Of a stretch of 64,000 nt of DNA, positions 1-9,368 are shown in pieces. Position 1 is the stretch's first letter, and every line of letters starts with the position of its first letter. Both the position numbers and the translations under genes were made by a program. The DNA is from Verrucosispora sp. NA02020 (GTDB lineage: Bacteria; Actinomycetota; Actinomycetes; Mycobacteriales; Micromonosporaceae), in contig NZ_CP054923.1 of assembly GCF_013364215.1 (NCBI RefSeq), positions 1,922,001 to 1,986,000 on the forward strand. Direction: 5' to 3'. The notes beneath the pieces were generated by a model, which was not told the origin of the DNA, made no database searches, and saw only the letters and a program-made list of their open reading frames with translations.

Positions 1-473
1 ATCTGGTCGGCACCGATGCCGATGCCGTTGGAGTTGGGACGGCGGAACGTGTCGCTGACGTCGGCGGCGTTGCTGAGGCTCGGGTAGTCGAGGGTGTTCC
101 AGACGCCGTCGAGGTCGCCCTGGGCGGAGATCTGCGAGTTGAAGAAGCCCATGTTGACCAGCGGGCTGTCCGGCGTGGCCTGTCGCGCGGCGAGGATCTT
201 CGGGTAGCCGACGGCGTTGCTGTCCTCGTAGATCTTGATCTCGACGTTCCGGTGCCGGCTCATGTAGTCCTCGGCGAACGCCTTCGGCATGTCGGCGAGC
301 CGGTTGCCGAGGAAGGCGAAGATCGTGACGGTCTCCTTGCCCGGCGTGCCGCCGCCGTCCGACCGCTGGTCGGCGGGGTCGAGTTCGCGTCCGCACGCGC
401 CCAGCGCCGGCACGGTGGCGGCCGCTGCCGCCGCGGCGAGGAAACTTCTCCGGCTGATCCGACCTTGTCTCAT
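1..473 (-). CDS. ABC transporter substrate-binding lipoprotein, C-terminus outside window
   Basis: Extracytoplasmic solute-binding protein of an ABC importer. Only the N-terminal ~157 residues are here; the rest lies left of position 1. The start ATG is at 473. It is followed by MRQGRISRRSFLAAAAAA and a lipobox-like LGAC, so the signal has a twin-arginine-type RR plus a lipidated Cys. The mature part begins with a Gly/Asp-rich linker, then VTIFAFLGNRLADMPKAF, which resembles family 1 or spermidine/putrescine-type binding proteins. It follows the ATPase gene on the same strand with a gap of about 120 bp, so the two are probably one operon. The substrate cannot be told from this fragment; polyamine, iron and sugar are all open. 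Confidence 0.8.
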   Translation of the reverse strand, partial: MRQGRISRRSFLAAAAAAATVPALGACGRELDPADQRSDGGGTPGKETVTIFAFLGNRLADMPKAFAEDYMSRHRNVEIKIYEDSNAVGYPKILAARQATPDSPLVNMGFFNSQISAQGDLDGVWNTLDYPSLSNAADVSDTFRRPNSNGIGIGADQ

Positions 474-596
474 CGCGGAACTCCTTCCGCGGGCGGCCGT
501 CACGGGTCGCCCGTCGCTCGCTGTGTCGGGGGTGGGAGGGGTGGCACGTTCGGCGCAGGCCGGGGCCGATCGTCGGCGGCGGGACGGTGCGGTGGG

Positions 597-1697
597 TCAG
601 GCGCTCAGGACGACGGCGTCCTCCGGACGCCAGCGGACGGTGACCAGGTCACCCACCGGCAGGCGGTCGGCGTTCGCCGGGCGGACCGCGCGGAGCGCGA
701 ATCCGTCCACGGTCTCCAGGTCGTAGCGGATCTGTGGGCCGAGATAGGTGGCGCCGGTGATGCGGGCGGCGAGTCCCGGTGGGGTGTCGGTGCCGGCCGG
801 TGTGTCCGGGTCGTCGGCGGTGGTTCCGGCCGTCGTGGTGTCCGGCCGGATCCGGACGTCCTCCGGGCGGACCGACAGGGCCACGCCGGTGCCCTCGGCG
901 GCCACCCGCACCGCGCTCTCGCCGATCCGGGCACTGCCCTGCTCGACCGGGATCTCCAGGACGTTGGCGTCGCCGATGAAGCGGGCGACGAAACGGTCGG
1001 CCGGACGACGGTAGAGATCCTCCGCGCCACCGACCTGGCACAGTTCCCCGTCCCGCATCACCCCGATGCGGTCCGAGAGTGTCATCGCCTCGGTCTGGTC
1101 GTGGGTGACGAAGAGGAAGGTGGTGCCCGAGTTGCGCTGCACCTCGCGGAGCACCTGCTGCATCTGGTGCCGCAGGTTGAGGTCGAGCGCGGCCAGCGGT
1201 TCGTCGAGCAGCAGGACGGCGGGCCGATTGATCAACGCCCGCGCGATCGCCACCCGTTGCTGTTGGCCGCCGGAGAGCTGCTCCGGGTAGCGGCGCTGGT
1301 ATCCGGAGAGTTCGACCAGTTCGAGGACCCGGTCGACGTCGGCGGCGCGTCGTTCGCGGGGCACCCGCCGCAGTTTCGGCCCGAAGGCGATGTTCTGCGC
1401 GACGTCGAGGTGGGGGAAGAGGCCGAGGTGTTGGAAGACCATGTTGGTCGGTCGGCGGTTGGCCGGCCGCCGTCCCATGTCCTCGCCCTTGATCCTGACC
1501 GTGCCGGTGGTCTGGGTCTCCAGGCCGGCGACGATGCGCAACGTGGTGCTCTTGCCGCAGCCGCTCGGTCCGAGCAGTGAGAAGAACTCCCCCTCACGGA
1601 GTTCGAGGTTGACGCCCCGGACGGCCGAGGCGTGACCACCGGGATAACTCTTGGAGATGTCGATGAGCTCGGCGACGGGAATCGCGTCGGATGTCAT
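597..1697 (-). CDS. ABC transporter ATP-binding protein, PotA/FbpC-like
   Basis: Nucleotide-binding subunit of an ABC importer, 366 aa. Visible motifs are Walker [10 protein letters not shown] (residues 43-51), signature [15 protein letters not shown], Walker [13 protein letters not shown] and the switch His in [12 protein letters not shown]-terminal TOBE-type region ([22 protein letters not shown]) is typical of importers for polyamines, iron or sugars. I chose ATG 1697 because GGAGGTGCG lies just before it. A longer reading to 1763 has no ribosome-binding site and adds residues unlike the family. It is upstream of, and probably co-transcribed with, the binding-protein gene at the window edge. 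Permease genes are not in view, so the substrate is unassigned. Confidence 0.9.
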   Translation of the reverse strand: MTSDAIPVAELIDISKSYPGGHASAVRGVNLELREGEFFSLLGPSGCGKSTTLRIVAGLETQTTGTVRIKGEDMGRRPANRRPTNMVFQHLGLFPHLDVAQNIAFGPKLRRVPRERRAADVDRVLELVELSGYQRRYPEQLSGGQQQRVAIARALINRPAVLLLDEPLAALDLNLRHQMQQVLREVQRNSGTTFLFVTHDQTEAMTLSDRIGVMRDGELCQVGGAEDLYRRPADRFVARFIGDANVLEIPVEQGSARIGESAVRVAAEGTGVALSVRPEDVRIRPDTTTAGTTADDPDTPAGTDTPPGLAARITGATYLGPQIRYDLETVDGFALRAVRPANADRLPVGDLVTVRWRPEDAVVLSA

Positions 1698-1936
1698 CGC
1701 ACCTCCACGGCGTAACGTTTTGCCTTGGCGCTCACTATCAGCAGCGCCGACAACCGCCGTCAAGGGTGAGGCTGCAATTTCTTCCTGGTAGAGCGAGGTT
1801 TCCTCGACCAGGAGAGGGCGTCAAACGTATTGCCGTCGGGCGCATCCGGCCGAAGCGGACAGCGACTCGACCCCGCCCAGGCGGATGATCCGGATCGCCA
1901 CGAGCGCAGGCTTCGCCGCCGACGGTGACCCGCCGG

Positions 1937-4900
1937 TCACTCCGGGGTGGTGACCGGGATGGTGCCGGTGTACGGGGACGCGGCCACCACGTTGAACGAG
2001 CGGATCCGGTAGTGATAGGTGACGCCTCGGGCCAGCCCGGTGTTGGTGAAACCGCGCCCGGTGACGGTGAAGGTCGCCAGCTCGCGGGTGAACGCGGCGT
2101 CCAGGGCGCGTTCCACGGTGAAACCGGCGCCCGCGCCGGTGGGGGTGCTCGCCGCCCAGCCGAGCACGACGGTCGCGGTGTCCGGGCCGGGCGTGCTGGT
2201 GGCGACGCTGACCGCGGTGGGTACGCCGGGCACCGGCGGGGTGATCACGGTGGCCACCGTGGACCAGGGCGAGGCGACTCCCAGATAGGTGGTGCGTACC
2301 CGGTAGTAGTAGGTGGTGTCGGGGGCCAGCGCGGTGTCCAGGTGGTGGTCGCCGACGCCGATGGCGGTGGTGCCGGGGCCGCTGGTGAAGGTCGGGTTGG
2401 TGGCCCGCTGGACGTCGATGCCGGTGGCGAAGGAGCGGTTGGCCCAGCGCAGCGCCGCTCGCAGCGGGGCGGCCGGTGGGATGGTGGCGGTCAGGCCGGT
2501 GGGGGCGGCGAGCTGCACCGCCGCCGGAACGCTGTTCGACCAGGCGGAGCAGCTCACCGTGTTCTCCGCGCGCAGGCGGTAGTGGTAGGTCACGCCGGGG
2601 GTGATGGTGGCGTCGGTGTAGCGGGTCGCGGTGCCGGCCACGGTGATCTCGGTGAGGCCACCGGAGAAGGCGCAGTCGGTGGCCCGGTGCAGCAGGTGGC
2701 TGGTGGCGGCGGGCAGACTGCCGTTGCCGGTCCAGGTCAGGTTGATCGCCGGCAGGGCGGTGGCCGAGCCGGGGGCCGGGCTGGCGTTCAGGCCGGTGGG
2801 GGAGCGGGGCGCGACGCGCACCACCAGCGGGCGGCTCATGCCCTGGTCGCGCAGGCCCGCCGAGGCGCTGCCCCAGCGGTACTCCCAGCCGAGGTTGACC
2901 AGGCGGTTGACCACCGAGGCGGGACGTCCGTCGAGCGGGCTGACCTCGGTGGAACCGGTGGGTACGCCGGCCGGTCGGGTCGGGTCGAGCAGCCGGATGC
3001 TGTCGCCGAGCTTGAACGGCAGCGGTGGGGCCTCGGGGCGGAGCGCGATCAGCACGTCCTCGCCCGGGTCGACCCGGACGACCTGCTTCCAGCCGAGTTC
3101 ACCGGGGTGCGGCGGCCGGATCCGACCGTCGCGGCCGACCCGGCTGATCACCTGCACGTCCAGCCCGTCGAATCGGACCGGGTGGGTGTGCCGTCCGGTG
3201 CCGCGTACCCGCCAGAGCTGGGTGCCGTCACCGGGTGCGCCGACCGGCACGGCCGGGTCGCTGACGTGCAGGTTCTCGGTGGCCGGGTCGGCGGGCCCGA
3301 GTGGCAGGGTGGGTTCGTCGAGCGGGCCGGCGTGTGGGTGGCCGACGCCGAGGCGGCCGGTGGCACGACCGTGCTCGGGGTCGAAGACCTGCCGGACGGC
3401 CTTGACCGCCAGCGGCAGCGTCACCGGTGTGGTGCCGCCGGTCGGCGTGAACGTGACGGCGGCGGCGTGCACCGGGATCCGGGTCGGCGCGGAGACCGTG
3501 CCGAAGCAGGCGTCGTAGGCGGGTTGCGGCACGATCGGCGGGCGCTGGCTGGCCGCGTACGCGCCGGGCAACCGCTCGCGCAGCCGGTCCAGGTCGTACG
3601 GGGACGCGGGCGTGCCGGAGACCCGGAACTGCATCAGGGTGCGAGTGTTCGGGCCGTACCCGGGGAGGGTCGGTGGGGCGCCGCCCTCGCCGGTGCGGTC
3701 CGGGCCTCCGGTGTGGTGGTCGTGCCGGTGGTCGACGGCGGGCAGTGGGGCCGGGGCGTCGTTGTAGAGGATCAGGGTGCTGCCCGGCGCGACGGCGGCG
3801 AAGTCCACCAGCACGTCGGCGCGTTCGCCGGGTGCCAGCAGCAGGGCGTGGCCGTCGACGTTGAGCACGGTCGCCTCGCGCCGGTCGTACCGGAAACCGA
3901 TCGGGCGGTTCGGGATCACCACCGGCTCGGGCAGCAGGCCGCACTCGTTGCCGATCCGGATCAGCTCCGGTCCGGCGGCGTCCGGGTCCGGTACGCCACC
4001 GGGGCGGCCGTCCGCCGGCCAGCCCGTCGGCCGGTCGGGTGACCGGACCGCGTCGACCGTCGGCACCTCGCCGGCGTCGGCGTCGGCCAGCCGGCCCTCC
4101 GGTGTCCACATCGGGGCGTCCGAGGCGGCCCGGTAGAGCTGGAGGTTGAGCCACCGGTCGGTGCAGGCGTTCAGGATCCGCCACCGGTAGACCTTCGGCT
4201 CCACCGCCAGGTACGGGTACGCGGTGCCGTTGACCAGCACGGTGTCCCCGTACGCGGCGGGCACGGCGCTCGGGTGCGGCACCCCCGGCGCCTCCGGCGG
4301 CTCGTCCGGGTCGGTGACCGGGTCGTGGTGCGGGTTGGGCACGGTAGCGGCGGTGACCGCCGGTCCGGCCGACACGGCGGTACGCGCCCACGGGCCGTAG
4401 TCCCAGCGGCCGGTGGGGTTGACGCCCTCCGGGCGGTGCGGGTCCTGCCGGGGTTGATAGACGTGCGGGTACCAGAGGCTGCCGCGCGCGCCCCAGCGGC
4501 TGCGGTCCCAGGTGGGGTCCTGGGCGGCGAGCTGCGCGTCGTCCGGCACGAAGGTCTTGTCCTCGAAGACCAGCGGGAGCTGCTCGCAGGGCAGCACCCC
4601 GTCGTCGACCAGCCGCTCCTGCGCCTCGTCGGTGAGCAGACAGAGCGCCACCTGTCCGGAGTAGACGGTCAGTCGGGACATTCCGGCGGTGTTGTCGTGG
4701 AACCAGAGCAGGCGACCGCTCTGCTCGTTCGGGAAGTAGAGCGTGGTGGCGCCCTGTCCCGGGTGCGGCATGTCGGGGACGTTCGTCAGTCCGACACCGG
4801 TCGGGTACGGGGTGATCTCCCCGGCCGGGGTGATCCACTGCCACGGGTTGCCGGCGCTGGCCCAACCGGTCGACGCGCCGCTGAGGTGCAGCACCGCCCG

Positions 4901-5698
4901 GTTCTGCGGGTACGGTGCCGGTCCGCCGAGCGGCCCGGTCCCGGCCCCCGGCACGGTCGGGTCGACCGGCAGGAAGATGTCCCCGGCCGGCCCGGCGGGA
5001 AGCTGGTTGATGAACTTGATCCGCACGGGTCGGCCGCGTCGGGCCAGCACCACCGGCCCGAGGTGCCAGGGCTGTCGGGGCGGTGCGACCGTGTTGTGCC
5101 CGTCGACGTCGGTGCCGAGGTTCAGTTGCCGGTAGCCGCGCAACCGGGTGGCCGGCAGATCGGTGTGCAGGCGCTGGGCGTACTCGGCGAGACCGATCTC
5201 GTAGTAGTCGCAGCCGGGGTAGCTGATGGTGTCCGGCACCGCGACCGGCAGGTGCGCGCCGAGCGGCGTACGCCCCAGCGGGCCGAGCCCGGGCAGCGGG
5301 TCGACGAACTTGCGGATGCCGGTGCCACCGACCACCGCGCCGTCGGCGTCCACCACCGGCAGCGGACTGTACGCGTGGTTCGGCACCGCGCCGAACATCC
5401 GGGGCACCGCCGCCGGGTCCAGGCTGGCCGGTACCGACGGGCGTCCGCCCGGCGCGCGCCGGGTCGGTGCGGGCGGTGCCGTCCGGCCCGGCACGGTGGG
5501 AGACTTCTCCGCCGGGGCCGGCGGCGCGCTCTGCGCCTGGTAGGGCGGTGCACTCTGCGGGGTCGGTGAGGTCGGGGTGGAACCGGGGTCCGTCTGCTCC
5601 GGGCCGGTGCGGGCTTCGGGGACGGCCCCCGGGCTCGACTCGCCGTTGCGGGTGGCGCGATCCCGCCAGGTCGACCGGAATCTGCGGAACACGGCCAT
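1937..5698 (-). CDS. Multicopper-oxidase-like protein lacking copper ligands, with three FnIII domains
   Basis: This 1253-aa protein has a Pro-rich, apparently disordered N-terminus (~1-95), a multicopper-oxidase scaffold (~100-960) and three fibronectin type III repeats (~966-1253). Family landmarks such as GTGIRKFVDPLPG, WITPAGEITPYP, FEDKTFVPDDAQLAAQDPTW and GRWDYGPW are retained. The four His motifs are degraded: HLHG reads HLSG (271-274), HDH reads HDN (334-336), HPxHxH reads HPVRFD (839-844), and the C-terminal HCHxxxH reads GSASAGL (943-949). No signal peptide or membrane segment is evident, although relatives act outside the cell. ATG 5698 follows GGGGAGAGCC. Inference: a non-catalytic or non-copper scaffold, perhaps structural or adhesive. 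The neighbours give no pathway. Confidence 0.85.
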   Translation of the reverse strand: MAVFRRFRSTWRDRATRNGESSPGAVPEARTGPEQTDPGSTPTSPTPQSAPPYQAQSAPPAPAEKSPTVPGRTAPPAPTRRAPGGRPSVPASLDPAAVPRMFGAVPNHAYSPLPVVDADGAVVGGTGIRKFVDPLPGLGPLGRTPLGAHLPVAVPDTISYPGCDYYEIGLAEYAQRLHTDLPATRLRGYRQLNLGTDVDGHNTVAPPRQPWHLGPVVLARRGRPVRIKFINQLPAGPAGDIFLPVDPTVPGAGTGPLGGPAPYPQNRAVLHLSGASTGWASAGNPWQWITPAGEITPYPTGVGLTNVPDMPHPGQGATTLYFPNEQSGRLLWFHDNTAGMSRLTVYSGQVALCLLTDEAQERLVDDGVLPCEQLPLVFEDKTFVPDDAQLAAQDPTWDRSRWGARGSLWYPHVYQPRQDPHRPEGVNPTGRWDYGPWARTAVSAGPAVTAATVPNPHHDPVTDPDEPPEAPGVPHPSAVPAAYGDTVLVNGTAYPYLAVEPKVYRWRILNACTDRWLNLQLYRAASDAPMWTPEGRLADADAGEVPTVDAVRSPDRPTGWPADGRPGGVPDPDAAGPELIRIGNECGLLPEPVVIPNRPIGFRYDRREATVLNVDGHALLLAPGERADVLVDFAAVAPGSTLILYNDAPAPLPAVDHRHDHHTGGPDRTGEGGAPPTLPGYGPNTRTLMQFRVSGTPASPYDLDRLRERLPGAYAASQRPPIVPQPAYDACFGTVSAPTRIPVHAAAVTFTPTGGTTPVTLPLAVKAVRQVFDPEHGRATGRLGVGHPHAGPLDEPTLPLGPADPATENLHVSDPAVPVGAPGDGTQLWRVRGTGRHTHPVRFDGLDVQVISRVGRDGRIRPPHPGELGWKQVVRVDPGEDVLIALRPEAPPLPFKLGDSIRLLDPTRPAGVPTGSTEVSPLDGRPASVVNRLVNLGWEYRWGSASAGLRDQGMSRPLVVRVAPRSPTGLNASPAPGSATALPAINLTWTGNGSLPAATSHLLHRATDCAFSGGLTEITVAGTATRYTDATITPGVTYHYRLRAENTVSCSAWSNSVPAAVQLAAPTGLTATIPPAAPLRAALRWANRSFATGIDVQRATNPTFTSGPGTTAIGVGDHHLDTALAPDTTYYYRVRTTYLGVASPWSTVATVITPPVPGVPTAVSVATSTPGPDTATVVLGWAASTPTGAGAGFTVERALDAAFTRELATFTVTGRGFTNTGLARGVTYHYRIRSFNVVAASPYTGTIPVTTPE

Positions 5699-5944
5699 GG
5701 CTCTCCCCGGGGTCGGGGCGCGGCGGCCCCCACCGCGATGTGGCGGGCCCGGCGCGCGACTTTGACGTTCCGTGAGCGCTCAATCGCAGCATGCGACCAT
5801 CCGGGGTCGGTTAGGAAGTACCCAATCGTCCCTATCTGGTGGCCACCCGGCGTGTCGGCTGCGCCACTCCGACCCGGCCCGCCACCTGCGCAGACACCCG
5901 TGGAACTTGCATCCGGACCGGCGGAACTTCCACGCCTGCCCGCG

Positions 5945-6772
5945 TCAGGTGACGGGCTGGCAGACGGGACACCAGTAGGTGACCCGTTCGCCCAGCTCCT
6001 CCTTACGGATCGCGGTGCCGCAGCGGCGGCAGGGCTGTGCCCGGCGTCCGTAGACGTAGCTGGTCTGGCCCCGCCGCAACGATCCGGTGCTGCTCTGTGT
6101 CCACCGCCCCCGGTTCGCGGCCAACAGCTCCTGCGCCAGCCGGACCAGGCCGTCGAGGTCGGGCACCTGTCGGACCGGCGTACGCGGATGCACGCCGCGC
6201 AGGAACAGCACCTCGCACTTGTAGAGGTTGCCGACCCCGGCCAGGTTGCGCTGGTCGAGCAGGGCGACTCCGACGGCGGTGTCCGGATGGGCGGCGAGCC
6301 GGCGTACCGCCTCGGCCGGATCCCAGTCCGCGCCGAGCAGGTCGGGGCCGAGATGCCCGACCAGGTGGTCCTCCTCGGCGGTGGGCACCAGCGCCACGTC
6401 GTGCAGGTGGTAGCCGACGGCCGTCGCGGCGGAGGCCCGCAACACCACCCGGATCAGGTGCGCCGGGCGGGCCGTCCAGCGTTCCCCCGGCGCGTACGTC
6501 CGCCAGGTGCCGTCCATCCGCAGGTGTGAGTGCAGCGTCCAGTGCTCCTGGGTGTGGCCGGCGGGAGTGACCCCGGTCGGGGCGGCGCTGGTGGGGGCGG
6601 TCAGGCGGAGCAGCAGGTGTTTGCCCCGGCTGGCGCATTCGCGGACCGCGAAGTCGGTCAGGTCGGTGGTGGCCAGTCGCGGCACCCGGAAGTCGCTGCC
6701 GGTCAGCCGGGTGCCGGCCAGGGCGCGGTCCAGGACGCGGGCGGTGTTCCACACGGTGTCACCTTCGGGCAC
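5945..6772 (-). CDS. nei2: Nei2-type DNA glycosylase/AP lyase (endonuclease VIII family)
   Basis: Base-excision repair enzyme of the Fpg/Nei family, 275 aa. It removes oxidised bases and cleaves the abasic site by beta/delta elimination. The GTG start at 6772 gives MPEGDTVW, placing the catalytic Pro2 and Glu3 right after the initiator. An ATG at 6790 would bury them, so it is rejected. The helix-two-turn-helix region contains GVGNLYKCEVLF. The C-terminus carries a CxxC...CxxC zinc finger (CRRC and CPVC). In mycobacteria nei2 neighbours lhr, and an lhr gene lies about 3 kb downstream here. It is divergent from the secreted-protein gene at 6884. Confidence 0.92.
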   Translation of the reverse strand: MPEGDTVWNTARVLDRALAGTRLTGSDFRVPRLATTDLTDFAVRECASRGKHLLLRLTAPTSAAPTGVTPAGHTQEHWTLHSHLRMDGTWRTYAPGERWTARPAHLIRVVLRASAATAVGYHLHDVALVPTAEEDHLVGHLGPDLLGADWDPAEAVRRLAAHPDTAVGVALLDQRNLAGVGNLYKCEVLFLRGVHPRTPVRQVPDLDGLVRLAQELLAANRGRWTQSSTGSLRRGQTSYVYGRRAQPCRRCGTAIRKEELGERVTYWCPVCQPVT

Positions 6773-6883
6773 CCCACCATCCTCCCTCACCCGAGCCGAA
6801 TTCGCGTGTATCGCTATTTGTATGTCACTTCGGTTCGATCTTCCTATATGAGCATTATCGGGGAGATCTGAGGAGGAAAACGA

Positions 6884-8101
6884 ATGAATCGCATTCGTCT
6901 ATCGCGACCGGCGATCGCGCCGGCCGCTGTCCTGGCCGCTGTCCTGGTCGTCACCCTGGCGCCCCCCGCGCCCGCCTCGGCCGCCCGCGCCGACCGGTGG
7001 AACGCCGCCCTGTCCACCGTCGACGCCGACGACGTCAACGTCCGGCACACCCGGTCCGGGCTGCGGCTGGCCGACCCCCGTCCGCCCGGCGTACCGATCC
7101 GCCGCAGCGCCGTCGCCGAAGGGATGCTGGTGGCTGCGCCGCGTACCCTGAGCAGCCCGGCCACCCGGTTCCGGGCCGAGGTGACCGCCACCGCCCGGGC
7201 CGGTGCCACGGCGAGCGTCCAGGTGCGCGGCTGGCACGACACCGGCTGGACCGAATGGCGCGACGCCGTACCGGCGGCGGTGTTCGACCGGCCGATCGGG
7301 CGGGTGCAGACCCGGGTGGTGCTCACCGGTGGCCCGGCCGGCGCCACCGCCGAGGTCCGCGCCGTCCGGTTCACCGCCGACACCGGCGGGGTGGCCGTCG
7401 CCGCCGCCACGCCCGGCCGCGTCTACCGGGTCTACACCACCCGGATCGGCCTGGTCGGCGAGGTGACCGCCAACGGGCACACGGTCGCGCCCCGCGACCA
7501 TTTCGTGGCGCTGCCGTCGCGGCGGAGCCTCTCCCCGCGCAACAGCGGCGACTACACCGTCCGGGTCTGCACCACCAGCGGCAGCCGCTGCACGTACGCG
7601 CCGGTCTGGGACGTCGGACCGTGGAACACCCGGGACGACTACTGGAACCCCAGCGCGGTGCGGGAGAACTGGAAGGACCTGCCGCAGGGACGCCCGCAGG
7701 CACAGGCCGCCTACCAGAACGGCTACAACGGCGGGCGGGACCAGTTCGGGCGTACGGTGCTGAACCCGGCCGGAATCGACCTCGCCGACGGCACCTTCTG
7801 GGACGGGCTGCAACTGACCACCAACACCTGGGTCGACGTCGCCTACCTCTGGACCGGCACCGGCAGCCGGGCGGTGATCGGTGACGGGCCGCTGAACATC
7901 CGCGCCGGAGCCGGCACCGGCTACGCCAGCCGGGGACTGGCCGCCCGCTACTCCCACGTGCCCGTCGAGTGTTACGTGACCGGGCAGACGGTGACCGGGC
8001 CGTACCGCACCACCAACCGGTGGAACCGACTCGCCAGCGGGCAGTTCGTCAGCCACGCGTACGTCTCGGCGGTCTGGGGCCCCACGGTGCCGCGCTGCTG
8101 A
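6884..8101 (+). CDS. Secreted protein with C-terminal SH3-like domain
   Basis: 405-aa exported protein of unknown function. ATG 6884 is preceded by a strong ribosome-binding site (GAGGAGG). Residues 1-35 form a Sec signal (NRIRLSRP, a hydrophobic Ala/Val/Leu stretch, then PASAARA). The middle region is a beta-rich domain containing WHDTGWTEWRDAVPAAVFD. The C-terminal ~80 residues (GPLNIRAGAGTGYASRG ... GQFVSHAYVSAVWG) look like a bacterial SH3 domain, which usually binds peptidoglycan or cell-wall polymers. Trp and Tyr content is high. A strong hairpin follows the stop. It may be a cell-wall-associated hydrolase or accessory protein, but I see no catalytic motif. Confidence 0.8.
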   Translation: MNRIRLSRPAIAPAAVLAAVLVVTLAPPAPASAARADRWNAALSTVDADDVNVRHTRSGLRLADPRPPGVPIRRSAVAEGMLVAAPRTLSSPATRFRAEVTATARAGATASVQVRGWHDTGWTEWRDAVPAAVFDRPIGRVQTRVVLTGGPAGATAEVRAVRFTADTGGVAVAAATPGRVYRVYTTRIGLVGEVTANGHTVAPRDHFVALPSRRSLSPRNSGDYTVRVCTTSGSRCTYAPVWDVGPWNTRDDYWNPSAVRENWKDLPQGRPQAQAAYQNGYNGGRDQFGRTVLNPAGIDLADGTFWDGLQLTTNTWVDVAYLWTGTGSRAVIGDGPLNIRAGAGTGYASRGLAARYSHVPVECYVTGQTVTGPYRTTNRWNRLASGQFVSHAYVSAVWGPTVPRC

Positions 8102-8115
8102 ATCCCGCGCGCGGA

Positions 8116-8147
8116 GCCGGGCCGGTGTCCTCCCACGCCGGCCCGGC
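8116..8147. terminator. Bidirectional hairpin terminator
   Basis: Perfect 10-bp stem GCCGGGCCGG / CCGGCCCGGC with a 12-nt loop, between the convergent genes ending at 8101 and 8154. There is no U tract, as is common in high-GC actinobacteria. Confidence 0.7.
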
Positions 8148-8153
8148 CTGGGC

Positions 8154-8396
8154 TCAGGGCAGCTCGTCCGGACGGGGGCCCCGGACCGCGTCCTGGTAGC
8201 GGGGGTGGCAGGCACCGTAGACGGCGAAGTTCAGCCGGGCGTGCGACAGGCTCAGGTCGCCGTTGGGGCCGCCACGGACCACGTCCGCGTCGGCGTCGGC
8301 CTGACCGTCGTCGGTCCAGAAGCAGACCGGACAGGTGCCGCCGCCGGTCCGGTACGCGCAGCAGGGGCAGGCGGCGGGAACCCAGCGATCGTTCAC
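8154..8396 (-). CDS. Small CPCC-family cysteine-rich protein
   Basis: 80-aa protein with the pattern of the cysteine-rich CPCC family: CPCCAYRT near residue 10, then GTCPVCFWTDDGQ. The two Cys pairs would form a zinc ribbon or rubredoxin-like knuckle. The remainder (GPNGDLSLSHARLNFAVYGAC) also matches the family. It starts with GTG at 8396; no clear Shine-Dalgarno is present, but a TACTGT element lies about 15 nt upstream, so a short-leader transcript is possible. The molecular function of the family is not established. It precedes the SAM-hydrolase gene on the opposite side of a 24-bp gap and is convergent with the secreted-protein gene. Confidence 0.8.
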   Translation of the reverse strand: MNDRWVPAACPCCAYRTGGGTCPVCFWTDDGQADADADVVRGGPNGDLSLSHARLNFAVYGACHPRYQDAVRGPRPDELP

Positions 8397-8420
8397 CCGA
8401 ACAGCTTTCCACAGTAGACG

Positions 8421-9266
8421 TCACGGGCGTGTGGCGCGGGGCACCTCGTCGGTGGGGGCCGCCCACACCCGCAGCAGCCTACCCGGTACCACCCCGAGCA
8501 GGTCCACAGCGCGTCCCCCGTTGACCGAGAGCGCCACCAGGCCGGCCGAGTCGGCATGTGCCACCAGCCCGCCGACGGGCGCGTCGCCGAACGTCCGTCC
8601 GTGCACCGCCTCCCGCACCGGCTCGGCGTCGTGCGGGCGTACCCGTAACCGGGCCGGCAGTGGGGCGAGCAGGTCGGCCGACGCCGCCACCTGCACGTTG
8701 CCGAAGTTGTCCACGGTCAACACCTCGGCGACGAAGCCGTCCGGCGTCGACTCGACCACCGGCTCCGGCAGGCGTACCAGCGTCTCCGGACCGACCGCCG
8801 GACCGGCCTGCGCCATCGGCGCACCCGTGGCCAGCCGGGCCGCCACCGGCGCGAACACGTCCCGGCCGTGGAACGTGGCGGAGACCCGGGCGCCCCACCA
8901 CGTCGGATCGGTCAGCTCCACTGCGGCGCGCACCCCACCCAACGCGTCGGCCGCGTCGCACAGCAGGCCGTTGTCCGGCCCCACCAGCAGGCCCCCGGGC
9001 GTGGCCAGCGCGACACCCCGCCGGGCCGTACCCACCCCCGGGTCGACGACGGCCAGGTGTACGCCGCCGCCAGGCAGGTACGGCACCGTCTGGGCGAGCA
9101 CCGTCGCGCCCCGCCGGACGTCGCCCGGTGGCACCAGGTGCGTCACGTCGATCACCCGCACCGTCGGGGCGAGCCGGGCGATCACCCCGTGGCAGGCCGC
9201 CACGAATCCGTCGGTCAGGCCGTAGTCGGTGGTGAACGAGACGACCCGATCCACGCTGCTGGTCAC
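8421..9266 (-). CDS. SAM hydrolase (SAM hydroxide adenosyltransferase, DUF62)
   Basis: 281-aa member of the DUF62/SAM hydroxide adenosyltransferase family, related to fluorinase and chlorinase. Known members convert S-adenosylmethionine and water to adenosine and methionine. Visible landmarks: VVSFTTDYGLTDGFVA at the N-terminus (Asp ligand), DPGVGT, GPDNGLL, and ATFHGRDVFAPVAA, which contains the family Arg-Asp and His. The C-terminal beta-barrel contains TVDNFGNVQV. I see no long halogenase loop, so hydrolysis is the likelier reaction. I chose the GTG at 9266 because homology begins there; an upstream ATG at 9377 adds an Arg/Ser-rich extension overlapping the divergent lipoprotein gene. Confidence 0.88.
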   Translation of the reverse strand: MTSSVDRVVSFTTDYGLTDGFVAACHGVIARLAPTVRVIDVTHLVPPGDVRRGATVLAQTVPYLPGGGVHLAVVDPGVGTARRGVALATPGGLLVGPDNGLLCDAADALGGVRAAVELTDPTWWGARVSATFHGRDVFAPVAARLATGAPMAQAGPAVGPETLVRLPEPVVESTPDGFVAEVLTVDNFGNVQVAASADLLAPLPARLRVRPHDAEPVREAVHGRTFGDAPVGGLVAHADSAGLVALSVNGGRAVDLLGVVPGRLLRVWAAPTDEVPRATRP

Positions 9267-9368
9267 GGCACCGCATCGTACGGTCCGGTGTCGGTGCCGG
9301 ATAGGTGACAGGCCGCCTGACCGACCGGCCACTGCACACCGCGCCGTCCGCCCGGCAGACTGCTCTGA

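Noticed and set aside
3228..5792. An 854-codon open frame in another frame of the multicopper-oxidase-like gene
   Set aside because: Arg/Gly/Ala-rich sequence with no recognisable motif; the 1253-codon frame carries all family landmarks.
8421..9266. Fluorinase or chlorinase
   Set aside because: The protein has the general DUF62 motifs, and I see no halogenase-specific loop insertion, so SAM hydrolase is the safer call.
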